Below are positions 43,726-52,581 of a DNA stretch of 64,000 nucleotides, in pieces; the first letter of the stretch is position 1, and each line of letters opens with the position of its first letter. The translations under genes and the position numbers were made by a program. The stretch is from Paenibacillus oralis (GTDB lineage: Bacteria; Bacillota; Bacilli; Paenibacillales; Paenibacillaceae), in NCBI RefSeq assembly GCF_003863965.1, contig NZ_RRCN01000001.1, positions 5,228,304 to 5,292,303 of the forward strand. The letters are read 5' to 3'. The notes beneath the pieces are model-generated. The model did not search any database, was not told the DNA's origin, and saw only the letters and a list, made by a program, of their open reading frames with translations.

Positions 43726-43825
43726 CTTATTGGCGGCTGTGGCGGCCCCAGTTACTACTCTAGTCTCTATCGGAAAGCAACACAGCCCCGTTCTTTTCAC
43801 CACGAATGGTCACGGTTTGGGTTAA
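43688..43825 (+). CDS. secreted quorum-sensing pro-peptide (AimP/AloP/Phr-like)
   Basis: A 45-codon gene overlapping the 3' end of the XRE-TPR regulator by 38 bp in another frame. GAGGTG at 43672-43677 lies ten bases before the ATG. The protein starts MKRKLALWIATCSLLAAV, a textbook Sec signal peptide with a KRK n-region and hydrophobic core, and continues to a short exported tail ending HSPVLFTTNGHGLG. The C-terminal 6-10 residues (TTNGHGLG region) are the likely mature signal, to be re-imported by an oligopeptide permease and bound by the regulator. A terminator follows 20 bp downstream. Confidence 0.8.
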   Translation: MKRKLALWIATCSLLAAVAAPVTTLVSIGKQHSPVLFTTNGHGLG

Positions 43826-43844
43826 TATTAAACTTTATAATTGT

Positions 43845-43888
43845 AAAAAAGACCACTTGGCTATCATTGGCCTCGCTGGTCTTTTTTT
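43845..43888. terminator. bidirectional terminator after the peptide gene
   Basis: AAAAAAGACCA (43845-43855) pairs with TGGTCTTTTTTT (43877-43888). A-run and T-run on the two sides allow termination from both strands. Confidence 0.85.
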
Positions 43889-43970
43889 GCGGTTTTATTG
43901 CATTCATGAATACTTTTTCGCCGGGCCGGTTGACACGCAAAAGTGTGCTTGACCGGCTTGGCTCCGACCA

Positions 43971-44118
43971 TTAATTGCAAATCATACAACTAACTTTACG
44001 TTCATTCACCTAATCATCTGTTTAATTGCATTTCATACATTTATTTCCTCGATTTTAGCCTCATTCTTCAAAAGATAGCGGAGTAATTGCAGGTTTTACA
44101 CTTAATCAAGTGCTGTGG
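43971..44118. repeat. TAATTGCA repeat cluster in the intergenic gap
   Basis: Three spaced copies of a TAATTGCA core with a CATACA/TTACAC-like right arm lie at about 43972, 44032 and 44090, roughly 60 bp apart. A GCCGGTTGACAC-type hairpin precedes them near 43925-43958. From 44119 to 44303 there is no gene, only a short tandem repeat (AATCGCCTC, about 44247-44284) just past the stop of the minus-strand xylanase. Confidence 0.45.
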
Positions 44119-44303
44119 CAGCATTTGCGGATAAGTAAATGTACATTTTGCAACTATTCTATTCAACATGGACCAGGAAAGCTAGGGCTGGAAGCAGGTA
44201 TGCTCAGGTGAGGCGTCGCTTTACTGCAACCGCTGAAGCTGATCCACAAAATCGCCTCCGAAGTCGCCTCTGAAATCGCCTCAAAATGCATAAATCGGGC
44301 CCG

Positions 44304-45446
44304 TCAGTAAATCCGATAATTTCCGCTTAAGGCCAACAGGCTAAAAAAATACAGGCAGTTGTCGTAATAACGCCGTTGGCCGGTGCGTAAAGGTGTATTC
44401 CAAAGCAAACGGACAAAATGACGCGCTTCCGGGCCGTCGGCGGCGAGCGAAGCCATCGCGTTGGTCGCCAGCAATCCTATCGGGTGCAGCGCCGGTTCGT
44501 CGAAGGGCTGTCCGTCTATGGTATACCGGCGGTAATCCGAAACTTCAATGTTCCGGAAAAAGCTTTGAATCCGGTTGGATTGCCCGACCTGCCAGGGATC
44601 TTTTCGGAACCATGCCCAATCCAGCCCGATATTGGCGGCAACCCGGTAAGCGTCGCTGAAGAAATGACGGAAATCGCCATGCGGCTGCGGCTCTGCCGGG
44701 GTTCCGTCAAAATTGGCGTATTCGGGGGCAAGTCCGGTTTCCGGATGGCATGCGGCGTGAAGGTAGGTGCGGCTGGCATCCGCCGCTTGCTTCCAAAACG
44801 CGCTGTCCCGCTCGTCGGCCCGAAGGGCGAACAAATCGTAAAAATGCGGCAGATGGTAAGACGGATCGCTGAAAGGGGATTCCGGTACGAATTTGATTAA
44901 TTTCGTTTCCGGGTCCCACATCGGGTCGCCGTCGCCGGCTTCGCCCTGATGCAGGCATGCGCGCAAAATCGTTCGCGCCTGCTCGGAATAGTTATAGGGT
45001 TCCGGCCCGTCTCCCCAACGGCTTGCGGCGAAAAACAGGGCCATTGCGAAATATTCTTCCCCGTCCGGCGCAGGCCCCTGGGAGATGCGAATACCGTCAG
45101 GCTTGCAATGCCAGGCAAAGTAATGGGCGTAACGGCCTTCTCTATGCTGCATAAACGTCTTCGAGAAGTTCCACAACCGGTCAAACTCTTCTTTTTTGTT
45201 CATTTGCACGGCCATCATCATCCCGTAGGACATCCCTTCCGTCCGAACGTCCAGATTGCCGGTATCGAGAATATAGCCTTTATCGTCGCCCAGCGGATAA
45301 TAGATCCGCACATCCGGATCTCCATAAAACAAATCGGCCCATGTCCGTTCGAGCCTAGCCTCGATGTCCGCTTCGGAGTAGCCGAGCTCCTTGAACAGGT
45401 TCCTGTATTCTTTCGTATAAAAAGCGCCTTGTTGGATAATCGGCAT
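44304..45446 (-). CDS. GH8 reducing-end xylose-releasing exo-oligoxylanase (Rex)
   Basis: A 380-residue cytoplasmic enzyme without signal peptide. The start is the ATG at 45446, because GGAGGA lies seven bases upstream on the minus strand. The frame is open a further 15 codons but without a ribosome site. Glu70 in NLDVRTEGMSYGMM is at the position I recall for the general acid of Bacillus halodurans Rex, with Asp128 in GPAPDGEEYF and Asp265 in HFFSDAYRVAANIGLDW. Rex trims xylose from the reducing end of imported xylo-oligosaccharides, which fits the xylan locus that follows. A CRE-like site lies 60 bp upstream. Confidence 0.88.
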   Translation of the reverse strand: MPIIQQGAFYTKEYRNLFKELGYSEADIEARLERTWADLFYGDPDVRIYYPLGDDKGYILDTGNLDVRTEGMSYGMMMAVQMNKKEEFDRLWNFSKTFMQHREGRYAHYFAWHCKPDGIRISQGPAPDGEEYFAMALFFAASRWGDGPEPYNYSEQARTILRACLHQGEAGDGDPMWDPETKLIKFVPESPFSDPSYHLPHFYDLFALRADERDSAFWKQAADASRTYLHAACHPETGLAPEYANFDGTPAEPQPHGDFRHFFSDAYRVAANIGLDWAWFRKDPWQVGQSNRIQSFFRNIEVSDYRRYTIDGQPFDEPALHPIGLLATNAMASLAADGPEARHFVRLLWNTPLRTGQRRYYDNCLYFFSLLALSGNYRIY

Positions 45447-45506
45447 AGAAAAATCCTCCATATTTTCTATTTTTGCTATATTATAGCACAATAGGAGGTG
45501 AATGAA

Positions 45507-45520
45507 TTAAAGCGTTTTCC
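45507..45520. promoter_or_regulatory. CRE-like site upstream of rex
   Basis: TTAAAGCGTTTTCC differs from the catabolite-responsive consensus TGWAANCGNTNWCA at two positions. It lies 60-75 bp upstream of the rex start, suggesting CcpA control. Confidence 0.4.
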
Positions 45521-45665
45521 CGAAAAAGTATAGTATGTATAACTCTTCATAAGGAGCCATTCCTGTAATGAAGTAATTTGCCCCTTGAAAAGAAAAAGCG
45601 CCTCCTGTATGCTGGGTCTCGGAATGGTGGCCATTCACTGCCCTAATTGAAGGAGGACGCTCTAC

Positions 45666-46964
45666 ATGAAGTATAAGCTGAAACAGAAAAAGAATCAACG
45701 AATTACACGAATTACCGAATCGACACTGGTCGTCGGAGCGGATATCGCCAAGAAGATTCATGTGGCTCGTGCAGTAGATTTCCGTGGCATTGAGCTTGGA
45801 AAAGACTGCGTGTTTCATAATAGCCAGGAAGGGCTGACGAAGCTGGCGACGTGGATGAAGGAGCTCGGGCAGACACACGGCAAGACGGACATCATATTTG
45901 GCATCGAGCCTACTGGACACTACTGGTTTCCGTTAGCAGCCTTCTTACAGGATCAAGGGATTCAAGTCGTAGTGGTAAACCCGCATCATGTCAATAAGTC
46001 GAAAGAGCTTGAAGATAACTCACCGACGAAGAGTGACTACAAGGATGCAAAAGTCATCGCAAAACTCATTCGGGATGGGAATTACTCCGAACCGAAGTTG
46101 CCGACGAAGGAATTCGCAGAACTGCGGATCCTGATGAACCTCCGCGAGAAGGTATCGGACAGTCTAACTCAAGTCAAAAGCCGCATCGGCAATTGGTTTG
46201 ATCGATTCTTTCCGGAGTACGCAAAAGTGTTTAAAAACTGGAGTGGCAAGGCATCGTTCATGACCATGCGAGCCTTCCCGTTGCCTGCTGATATCGTCGC
46301 CAAGGGCGCTAGAGACGTCCTAGCGCATTGGAAGACGGAAGTCAGGCGTGGCGTTGGAATCAAGCGGGCAGAAGCGCTTTACGCTGCAGCAAGCGTCTCC
46401 ATCGGTCTGACAGAAGGCATCGTTGCCGCCAGGCTGGAACTAAGTACGCTACTGTCGCAGTTTGACCTGTTTAACGAGCAGCTTGAAACGATTATGCATC
46501 AAGTGGCCGGAATTTTGGAGGGCATTCCAGGAACGACAGAAATGCTGTCTGTACCCGGAATCGGCGTTCTGACCGTAGCCGGATTTCTAGCCGAGGTTGG
46601 AGATCTGAATCACTACGATCACGGTCAGCAGATCATTCGTCTGGCGGGCCTTAATCTGATGGAAAACAGTTCAGGCATACGGAAAGGACAGACAGGCATA
46701 ACCAAGCGAGGGCGATCACGCCTACGGGCGCTGTTGTTCCGAGCGGTGATGCCGCTGGTTGCAAAGAATCCGGAGTTCCAAGCGCTTCACCGGTATTACA
46801 CGACGCGGAGCCAGAACCCGCTGAAGAAGAAGCAATCTCTCATTGCCCTATGTGGAAAACTCATACGGGTGCTTTATACCCTGGGAACAAAGCAAAGAAT
46901 GTATAACGCCAACGATGTCATGGGCCCCGTTAGGCAAGCCCAGCTGCAACAATTGGCTGCATAA
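45666..46964 (+). CDS. IS110 family transposase
   Basis: A 432-residue IS110-type recombinase. The N-terminal RuvC-like DEDD domain begins VVGADIAKKIHVARAVDF and continues with FGIEPTGHYW and VNPHHVNKSKE. The C-terminal Tnp_IS110 domain has PGIGVLTVAGFLAEVGDL and the catalytic-serine region NLMENSSGIRKGQTG. GAAGGAGG precedes the ATG. IS110 elements use a bridge RNA from non-coding flanking sequence to select targets. The gene is intact. It separates rex from the YesN regulator. Confidence 0.92.
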   Translation: MKYKLKQKKNQRITRITESTLVVGADIAKKIHVARAVDFRGIELGKDCVFHNSQEGLTKLATWMKELGQTHGKTDIIFGIEPTGHYWFPLAAFLQDQGIQVVVVNPHHVNKSKELEDNSPTKSDYKDAKVIAKLIRDGNYSEPKLPTKEFAELRILMNLREKVSDSLTQVKSRIGNWFDRFFPEYAKVFKNWSGKASFMTMRAFPLPADIVAKGARDVLAHWKTEVRRGVGIKRAEALYAAASVSIGLTEGIVAARLELSTLLSQFDLFNEQLETIMHQVAGILEGIPGTTEMLSVPGIGVLTVAGFLAEVGDLNHYDHGQQIIRLAGLNLMENSSGIRKGQTGITKRGRSRLRALLFRAVMPLVAKNPEFQALHRYYTTRSQNPLKKKQSLIALCGKLIRVLYTLGTKQRMYNANDVMGPVRQAQLQQLAA

Positions 46965-47175
46965 AGTCAAGGAAGCAATCACCCTGCAATATCGCTTATT
47001 CACATGTGTACAACTAGACAACGGAAGCACCGGAGAAGCCGACGCACGACACACCGTAAGGGCAACGACCCTGTAAAGGAGCGAGAAACGGCATCCACCC
47101 CTTGAGAGGTAGAACGAAGGAATGTAAGGGCATAGACCCAGTGTGACATGGGAGGGTGAACCCCAAGGGCGGAAT
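46965..47175 (+). mobile_element. structured 3' non-coding flank of the IS110 element
   Basis: The region after the transposase stop is non-coding but rich in short hairpins (GGGCAACGACCC, CACCCCTTGAGAGG, GGGTGAACCCC). This resembles the part of IS110-family elements that encodes the bridge RNA. The exact element ends are not determined, because IS110 elements lack long terminal inverted repeats and target duplications. From about 47176 to 47380 I see only the leader of the next gene. Confidence 0.5.
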
Positions 47176-47380
47176 GTGGAGATCCATTGTGCGATCATAA
47201 CCAATTATCTACAGTTTTGGAAACGAGAAGATCCTAAGCTCTGTTCCCGCCTACGCTCTTACAGAAAATCGTGGTGTAGACTATATTCTCCACCAGTATC
47301 TCTTACACTGTCAAAGTTGAAATATTGAGAATGAACGAGAAAACAGGAGAAGTTATTACTTTATAGTGGGAGGGGTCTAA

Positions 47381-48952
47381 ATGTATTCCATCATCATTGT
47401 GGACGATGAGTTGTTTGTCCGGAAAGGCTTAATCGAAATGATCGATTGGGAAAGCAGCGGCTTTAAAGTGATTGGCGAGTCCGACAACGGAGAAGACGCC
47501 CTGGCGATCATCCAGGCGAAAAAGCCGGATCTAGTCGTGACCGACATCCGTATGCCGGTGCTGGACGGGCTCGAATTGATCGAGGCCGCGAGCAAGCTGC
47601 AGTTGGAAACGGAATTCGTCATCATCAGCGGGCATAACGATTTCCGCTATGCCCAGCAGGCGGTGCGGTTCGGCGTGCAGGATTATGTGCTCAAGCCCAT
47701 CGATCCGGACGATATTCAGCAAGCGCTCGTTAAGCTTAGAGACAAGCTGTCGGCAAAACAACGGTTGCGGGATCAAAACCGCAGGCAGATGGGCGAAAAA
47801 CTGATTGAAACCCTGCTGCGGGACGAGATCGACGAGACGGCGTTGGATGAGTGGAGTAAGGTTTCTTTTTTCGACGATGCGAAAGCGTTTACTTACATAT
47901 TGCTGGAAGTTAACAATGTCGTACCTTGGAAAAATGCGGTTTCCCCGGCAAGAGACCGGCTAATGGAAACCGTCCGGGAAACGGTGCAAGAACTCGGCGC
48001 TGCCGCTTCGCCGCCGATCGTGTATGAGCATCGCCGCACGTACGGCTTCATTGTGCCGGATACGTACCTCATCCCTTTCGGCGGAGATATCCGTCTTTTT
48101 ATGCGGTCCGCGCTTCGGCGGCTGAAGGATGCTTTCGCCCTGGAACTGCGAATCTATGCCGGCCAATCCGTCGAATCCTTAAACCGGTTGAGGTTCTCCT
48201 ATATCAGCGCGAAGGAAACGATGCAGCACAAATGGCTCCGTCACAACACCCATGCGCTGCTATACTCGGACATCGCCGGCGCGGAACTGAACTATTTGCA
48301 TCTTCGCGAACCGTCGATCCACGCTTTGATCGAAGCGGTCGAAGCATCGGACAGGGACGGCATTCGAAGCGCCATCGACCGCATCTTTGCGGATTTTCTG
48401 GAGCGGAACTTCTCTATCGAAGCGATCAAAACATCGATCATGCAATGTGTTCTGGGCATCGTGCACTCCGTCAGAAGCGTGGAAGGTGACGAGAAGGAAC
48501 TCGGCCTGATCGAGGCGATTCTGGGCTGGCACGATTATAATCTCACATTGGAAGAATTGCGCGGATTATTTGGCGAATTCGCGTCCGAAGCCGCGGAACT
48601 CGTCAAACAGCTTTATAATTCCAGCGGCAAGAGCGGAATTCACAAAATTAAATCGTACGTGGACCAGCACTTCCAGCAAAATTTGAGCTTAAAAAGCCTT
48701 GCGGCGCAGTTCTTCATGAACCCCGCGTACGTCGGGCAATTGTTCAAGAAGCATTATGGCGTTTATTTTAACGAATATTTGCTGCTGCTGCGGATCGAAG
48801 AGGCCAAAAAACTGATGAGGCAAAAGGATATGCGCGTTTATGAAATCGCCGAGCGGATCGGATTCAACAGCGCCGAGTATTTTGTCTCCCAGTTCGAGAA
48901 GGTCGAGAAGATGACCCCTACGGAATACCGCAATCGCATGAGCAATCGGTAG
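47381..48952 (+). CDS. YesN-type response regulator with AraC DNA-binding domain
   Basis: A 523-residue regulator. The receiver domain (1-120) has DDELFVRKG and phosphoacceptor Asp55 in DLVVTDIRMPVLDG, with Lys104 in YVLKPIDPDD. A central linker of about 290 residues follows. The C-terminal AraC domain (about 420-520) includes LSLKSLAAQFFMNPAYVGQLFKK and IAERIGFNSAEYFVSQFEKV. GGGAGGGG precedes the ATG. It is followed 19 bp later by the YesM kinase. Such pairs control nearby sugar importers, here for xylan-derived oligosaccharides. Confidence 0.92.
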   Translation: MYSIIIVDDELFVRKGLIEMIDWESSGFKVIGESDNGEDALAIIQAKKPDLVVTDIRMPVLDGLELIEAASKLQLETEFVIISGHNDFRYAQQAVRFGVQDYVLKPIDPDDIQQALVKLRDKLSAKQRLRDQNRRQMGEKLIETLLRDEIDETALDEWSKVSFFDDAKAFTYILLEVNNVVPWKNAVSPARDRLMETVRETVQELGAAASPPIVYEHRRTYGFIVPDTYLIPFGGDIRLFMRSALRRLKDAFALELRIYAGQSVESLNRLRFSYISAKETMQHKWLRHNTHALLYSDIAGAELNYLHLREPSIHALIEAVEASDRDGIRSAIDRIFADFLERNFSIEAIKTSIMQCVLGIVHSVRSVEGDEKELGLIEAILGWHDYNLTLEELRGLFGEFASEAAELVKQLYNSSGKSGIHKIKSYVDQHFQQNLSLKSLAAQFFMNPAYVGQLFKKHYGVYFNEYLLLLRIEEAKKLMRQKDMRVYEIAERIGFNSAEYFVSQFEKVEKMTPTEYRNRMSNR

Positions 48953-48971
48953 CGGAAGGGGGCGGCGCGCG

Positions 48972-50720
48972 ATGAACCGACTGCTTCATAATACCCGGCT
49001 AAGGAACAAGATGCTGCTGGTCTATTTTCTTTGCATCTTTACGCCGATGATCGTGACCAACGCTATTTTTTATAATCTCATCTCGAATAATGTCAGGGAG
49101 GGGAGAGTCAGGGATATCGACCTGGCGGTGGAGCAAATCAAAAACGAATTCCGCTCCCAGGTTGACGATGCGGTGGGCTTGTCCTCATTTTTTTACGCCG
49201 ACCTCAAGACCAATGAAATTCTGGAGCGGAATTTTGCCAATACGGAAGATTACGTCGAAGCTTATGACGATTATTTAAGACGGGTGCTGAACAGTTATCA
49301 CCCCGTTTCCCTGTATCTCCAGAACATGATGATTTACGTGAACAACCCGACGCTGCTGAATTCCGGAAACATCGGCTACCTGTCGGATGATATCAGGTCG
49401 GAGGATTGGTATCGAATGGCGGCGGGCAGCGATCGGACCCAGCCTGTGTTTGCGCGCACGAAAACGGATGACGGGCATTTCGCCAGTTTCTCGCTGATCC
49501 GGCGTCTGGACTATTTTGCGAACCGGATGTCAAAGGAAAAGCTGCTCAAAATCGATTTTAAAACGATCGATCTGGTGTCTCTGTTTTCGAACTTAAACGT
49601 GCAGGGAGATATGTATCTGATCAACCCGGACGGCGGGATCGAGTATACGACAAACGGGGAAATCGACTGGCAGGGCGGGAATGAAACCTCGTTCGCCTCG
49701 CTCGGATCGGACAAAACGATCCGGTTCGTGAAGGAATACCGGGGAGTCAGTTATCTGGAAGGATGGAAGATCGCCGGCATCGTCAGCGAAGGCGAAATCG
49801 TTAAGGAAGTCCGCGAGTCGCGTGATTTTATTTTATGGTCCGGCGGCGTGATGATGATCATTCCGACCATAATTATTCTTATCATCACCCGGTCGATTAA
49901 CCTGCGCATCATCCAAATCCTGAAGCATATGAAAAAAGTGAAAAGCCAAAGTTTTGAACCGATTCAGGGCGAGGCGCACAAGGACGAGATTGGTCAATTG
50001 ACGCTGGAATTCAACCGGATGATCCTGCAGATCAAAAGCTTGATCCATGACGTGTACCTGGCGGAAATCCAGAAGAAGTCGCTGGAGCTGGAGCGCCGGA
50101 AGGCGCAGTTGAATGCATTGCAAAGCCAAATGAATCCCCATTTTCTGTTCAATGCCCTGGAAACGATTCGGATGAGAAGCTTGCTGAAAAAAGAGCGCGA
50201 CACGGCTAAGATTATCCATAGCATGGCCAAATTCTTCCGGGGCTCCTTGACCTGGAACAAAGACCGGGTTTCGGTGAAGGAAGAGATGGAGTTTATTTTA
50301 TGCTTTTTGGACATTCAGAAATATCGCTTCGAGGACAAACTGGACTGCCGGATCGCCGTCGCGCCGGAAGCGTACGAATGCCTGGTGCCGAAAATGGCGT
50401 TCCTTCCTTTCGTCGAGAATGCCTGTATCCACGGCATCGAGCCGCTGAAACACGGAGGGATGATCGAGATTCGCATCGACGCCACGGAAGATGAACTGAC
50501 TTTTACCGTCAGGGACAACGGGATCGGCATGGACGATGAAACGGTCAACAAGCTGTACCGTTACCTGGAGGCCGAGGAAACCATGGGCGAACGCATCGGT
50601 GTTCAAAACGCGATTTACCGAACCAAAATAATATACGGGGAGAAGATTCGTTTTTCGCTGGACAGCCGTCCGGGAGAAGGGACCTGCGTCATGCTCGCCA
50701 TCCCGAACGAAAAAAGTTGA
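48972..50720 (+). CDS. YesM-type sensor histidine kinase
   Basis: A 582-residue kinase. Two membrane segments (about 15-37 and 283-303) flank an extracellular sensor of about 245 residues. HAMP, then the His_kinase motif with phosphoacceptor His in LQSQMNPHFLFNALETI, then a HATPase domain (FVENACIHGIEPL, VRDNGIGMDDE, ERIGVQNAIYR) follow. It is the partner of the upstream YesN protein. The presumed signal is extracellular xylo-oligosaccharide or a binding-protein complex. Confidence 0.92.
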   Translation: MNRLLHNTRLRNKMLLVYFLCIFTPMIVTNAIFYNLISNNVREGRVRDIDLAVEQIKNEFRSQVDDAVGLSSFFYADLKTNEILERNFANTEDYVEAYDDYLRRVLNSYHPVSLYLQNMMIYVNNPTLLNSGNIGYLSDDIRSEDWYRMAAGSDRTQPVFARTKTDDGHFASFSLIRRLDYFANRMSKEKLLKIDFKTIDLVSLFSNLNVQGDMYLINPDGGIEYTTNGEIDWQGGNETSFASLGSDKTIRFVKEYRGVSYLEGWKIAGIVSEGEIVKEVRESRDFILWSGGVMMIIPTIIILIITRSINLRIIQILKHMKKVKSQSFEPIQGEAHKDEIGQLTLEFNRMILQIKSLIHDVYLAEIQKKSLELERRKAQLNALQSQMNPHFLFNALETIRMRSLLKKERDTAKIIHSMAKFFRGSLTWNKDRVSVKEEMEFILCFLDIQKYRFEDKLDCRIAVAPEAYECLVPKMAFLPFVENACIHGIEPLKHGGMIEIRIDATEDELTFTVRDNGIGMDDETVNKLYRYLEAEETMGERIGVQNAIYRTKIIYGEKIRFSLDSRPGEGTCVMLAIPNEKS

Positions 50721-50782
50721 CCGCCGAAACAAATACTGAAATTTTTGCAGGAAGCCCTATAGTTCTCCGGGTAACCCCAAAT

Positions 50783-50796
50783 GGAAAACGATTTTA
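50783..50796 (+). promoter_or_regulatory. CRE-like site upstream of the first importer
   Basis: GGAAAACGATTTTA differs from the catabolite-responsive consensus at two positions. It lies about 50 bp upstream of the binding-protein start, a location suitable for CcpA repression. Confidence 0.3.
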
Positions 50797-50844
50797 TACT
50801 GTTCCTGTAAATACCAATCAACAAACGAAAGGGGCAGATCAGTT

Positions 50845-52545
50845 TTGACAAAAAAGAAATTTTGGGTTCTCTTTCTGGTCGCGGTATTGCTGTTGTCTGT
50901 AATCTCCGCTTGTTCCGGCGGCAATAACAACCATAAAGCCGCGGGCGAGACAGGCAACAACCCGGAAGAAAGCAACAAGCAGGACAAGGTCACCTTTACG
51001 ATCTTTAATGGCGTGGCCGGGTCCAAGGACCGCAATACAAACGAGACCACCCTCGGAAAAATGCTGGAAGACCAAACTGGAGTCAATTTCAAACTGGAGT
51101 TTCTGGTCGGCGACCTGAATACGAAAATCGGTACGATGATCGCCGCGAACGAGTATCCGGAAGTGCTGATTCCGGATGCGGCGATGGAAAGCGTTTTGAA
51201 CGCAGGCGTATTTATCCCGCTTGACGATTTGATCGAAGAGCACGGCCCGAATATCAAACGGGTATTCGGTCCATATTTTGACCAGCTTAGAGCTGAAGAC
51301 GGCAAGCTTTATTTCCTTCCGATCGCCGTGCAGGTCGGCGACTTCGTTCCGGACCCGGAGCCCGGAGCCGCATTTTGGATTCAGCGCCGCGTCTTGGCCG
51401 AGGCCGGTTACCCGAAAGTCAACACGCTGGATCAATATATTGAACTGATTAGAAACTATGCCGAGAAGCATAAGGATGAAGATTTGACGGGCATGATCAC
51501 CCTTACGCATGACTGGAGATTTTTTGCGACATCCAATCCTCCGATGCATCTCATGGGTTACCCGAACGACGGCGAAGTCATCGTCGATCCGGGAACGTTT
51601 GAAGCCAAGACGTACGCGGCATCAGACGCAACGAAAAGATGGCTGAAGACGCTGAACGAGTTAAATGCGGAAGGTCTGTTCGACAAGGCTTCTTTCGTGG
51701 ACAATTACGACCAATACATCGCCAAATTAACCTCCCATAAAGTGCTGGGCTTTTTTGATTACCGCTGGCAGGTGGGAAATGCGCTCAACGTCCTGAAGGA
51801 CGCGGCGCGCAAGGATCCCGCCCAGGACGCTTACAACTACTTCCCGCTTCCCGTTACCTTTGACGAGAACACGCCCGATGCGTATGTCGACGCCGAAGGC
51901 GGATTGGCAACGAACCGCGGCATCGGTATTACGGTCAGCGCAAAAGACCCGGTAAGAATCATCCAATATTTCGACAATATACTGACCGAAGATAACCAAA
52001 CCCTGTTGTCTTGGGGCATCGAAGGCGAAACCTATGAAGTCAACGAACAAGGCCGCTTTTACCGGACACAGGAACAGATCAACATGATCGACGAAGCTTT
52101 TAACGAGAAGTTCGGCTTTAAATATTACAATTGGAACTGGCCGATGTACAACGCCAATTCCACACTCGCGAGCGGGAATCCCAAAAGCGTGGCTTACCAG
52201 CCCGAAGTATTCCAAATGAGCTTGACGCAGGCGGATAAGGACATTCTGGACAAATACGGCGTGCAAACTTACAGCCAAATGTTCGCGGCCCCAAAGTTCC
52301 GCCCTTGGTATCCTGCCTGGGGATTCGCCAAGGAACAAAATTCGCCGCAGCAGCTGTGGGAAACGGCCAAGGATGAACTGACCAAGAAATACTTCCCGAA
52401 ACTCGTGCTCGCAACGCCGGATAAGTTTGATTCGGTATGGAGCGAATACATGAACGAATTTGGAAAACTAGACACGGCCGGCTATGAAAAGTGGACGACG
52501 GAGCAAGCGCAGGAGAAAGTCAAAATCGTTACCGGCGGTAAATAA
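50845..52545 (+). CDS. LplA/YtcQ-type solute-binding lipoprotein (probable aldouronate/xylo-oligosaccharide)
   Basis: A 566-residue binding lipoprotein, starting at TTG 50845 after AAAGGGG. A lipobox ends at Cys23 (SVISAC). The mature protein is a large family-1 binding protein (TFTIFNGVAGSKDRNTNETT, EVLIPDAAMESVLNAGVFIP, GEGL-free C-terminus WTTEQAQEKVKIVTGG). It is the first gene of an importer without an ATPase. The closest known context is the aldouronate-utilisation cluster of Paenibacillus (lplA/ytcQ-lplB-ytcP) next to a YesM/YesN pair and xylanases. Substrate assignment rests on that context. Confidence 0.88.
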   Translation: MTKKKFWVLFLVAVLLLSVISACSGGNNNHKAAGETGNNPEESNKQDKVTFTIFNGVAGSKDRNTNETTLGKMLEDQTGVNFKLEFLVGDLNTKIGTMIAANEYPEVLIPDAAMESVLNAGVFIPLDDLIEEHGPNIKRVFGPYFDQLRAEDGKLYFLPIAVQVGDFVPDPEPGAAFWIQRRVLAEAGYPKVNTLDQYIELIRNYAEKHKDEDLTGMITLTHDWRFFATSNPPMHLMGYPNDGEVIVDPGTFEAKTYAASDATKRWLKTLNELNAEGLFDKASFVDNYDQYIAKLTSHKVLGFFDYRWQVGNALNVLKDAARKDPAQDAYNYFPLPVTFDENTPDAYVDAEGGLATNRGIGITVSAKDPVRIIQYFDNILTEDNQTLLSWGIEGETYEVNEQGRFYRTQEQINMIDEAFNEKFGFKYYNWNWPMYNANSTLASGNPKSVAYQPEVFQMSLTQADKDILDKYGVQTYSQMFAAPKFRPWYPAWGFAKEQNSPQQLWETAKDELTKKYFPKLVLATPDKFDSVWSEYMNEFGKLDTAGYEKWTTEQAQEKVKIVTGGK

Positions 52546-52581
52546 TCGATTCTATCGGAAGGCCGGGGAGGAGAGAATAGT

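Noticed and set aside
43925-43958. TTGACA-containing hairpin considered as a promoter
   Set aside because: The TTGACA is inside an inverted repeat and no suitable -10 box or downstream gene follows.
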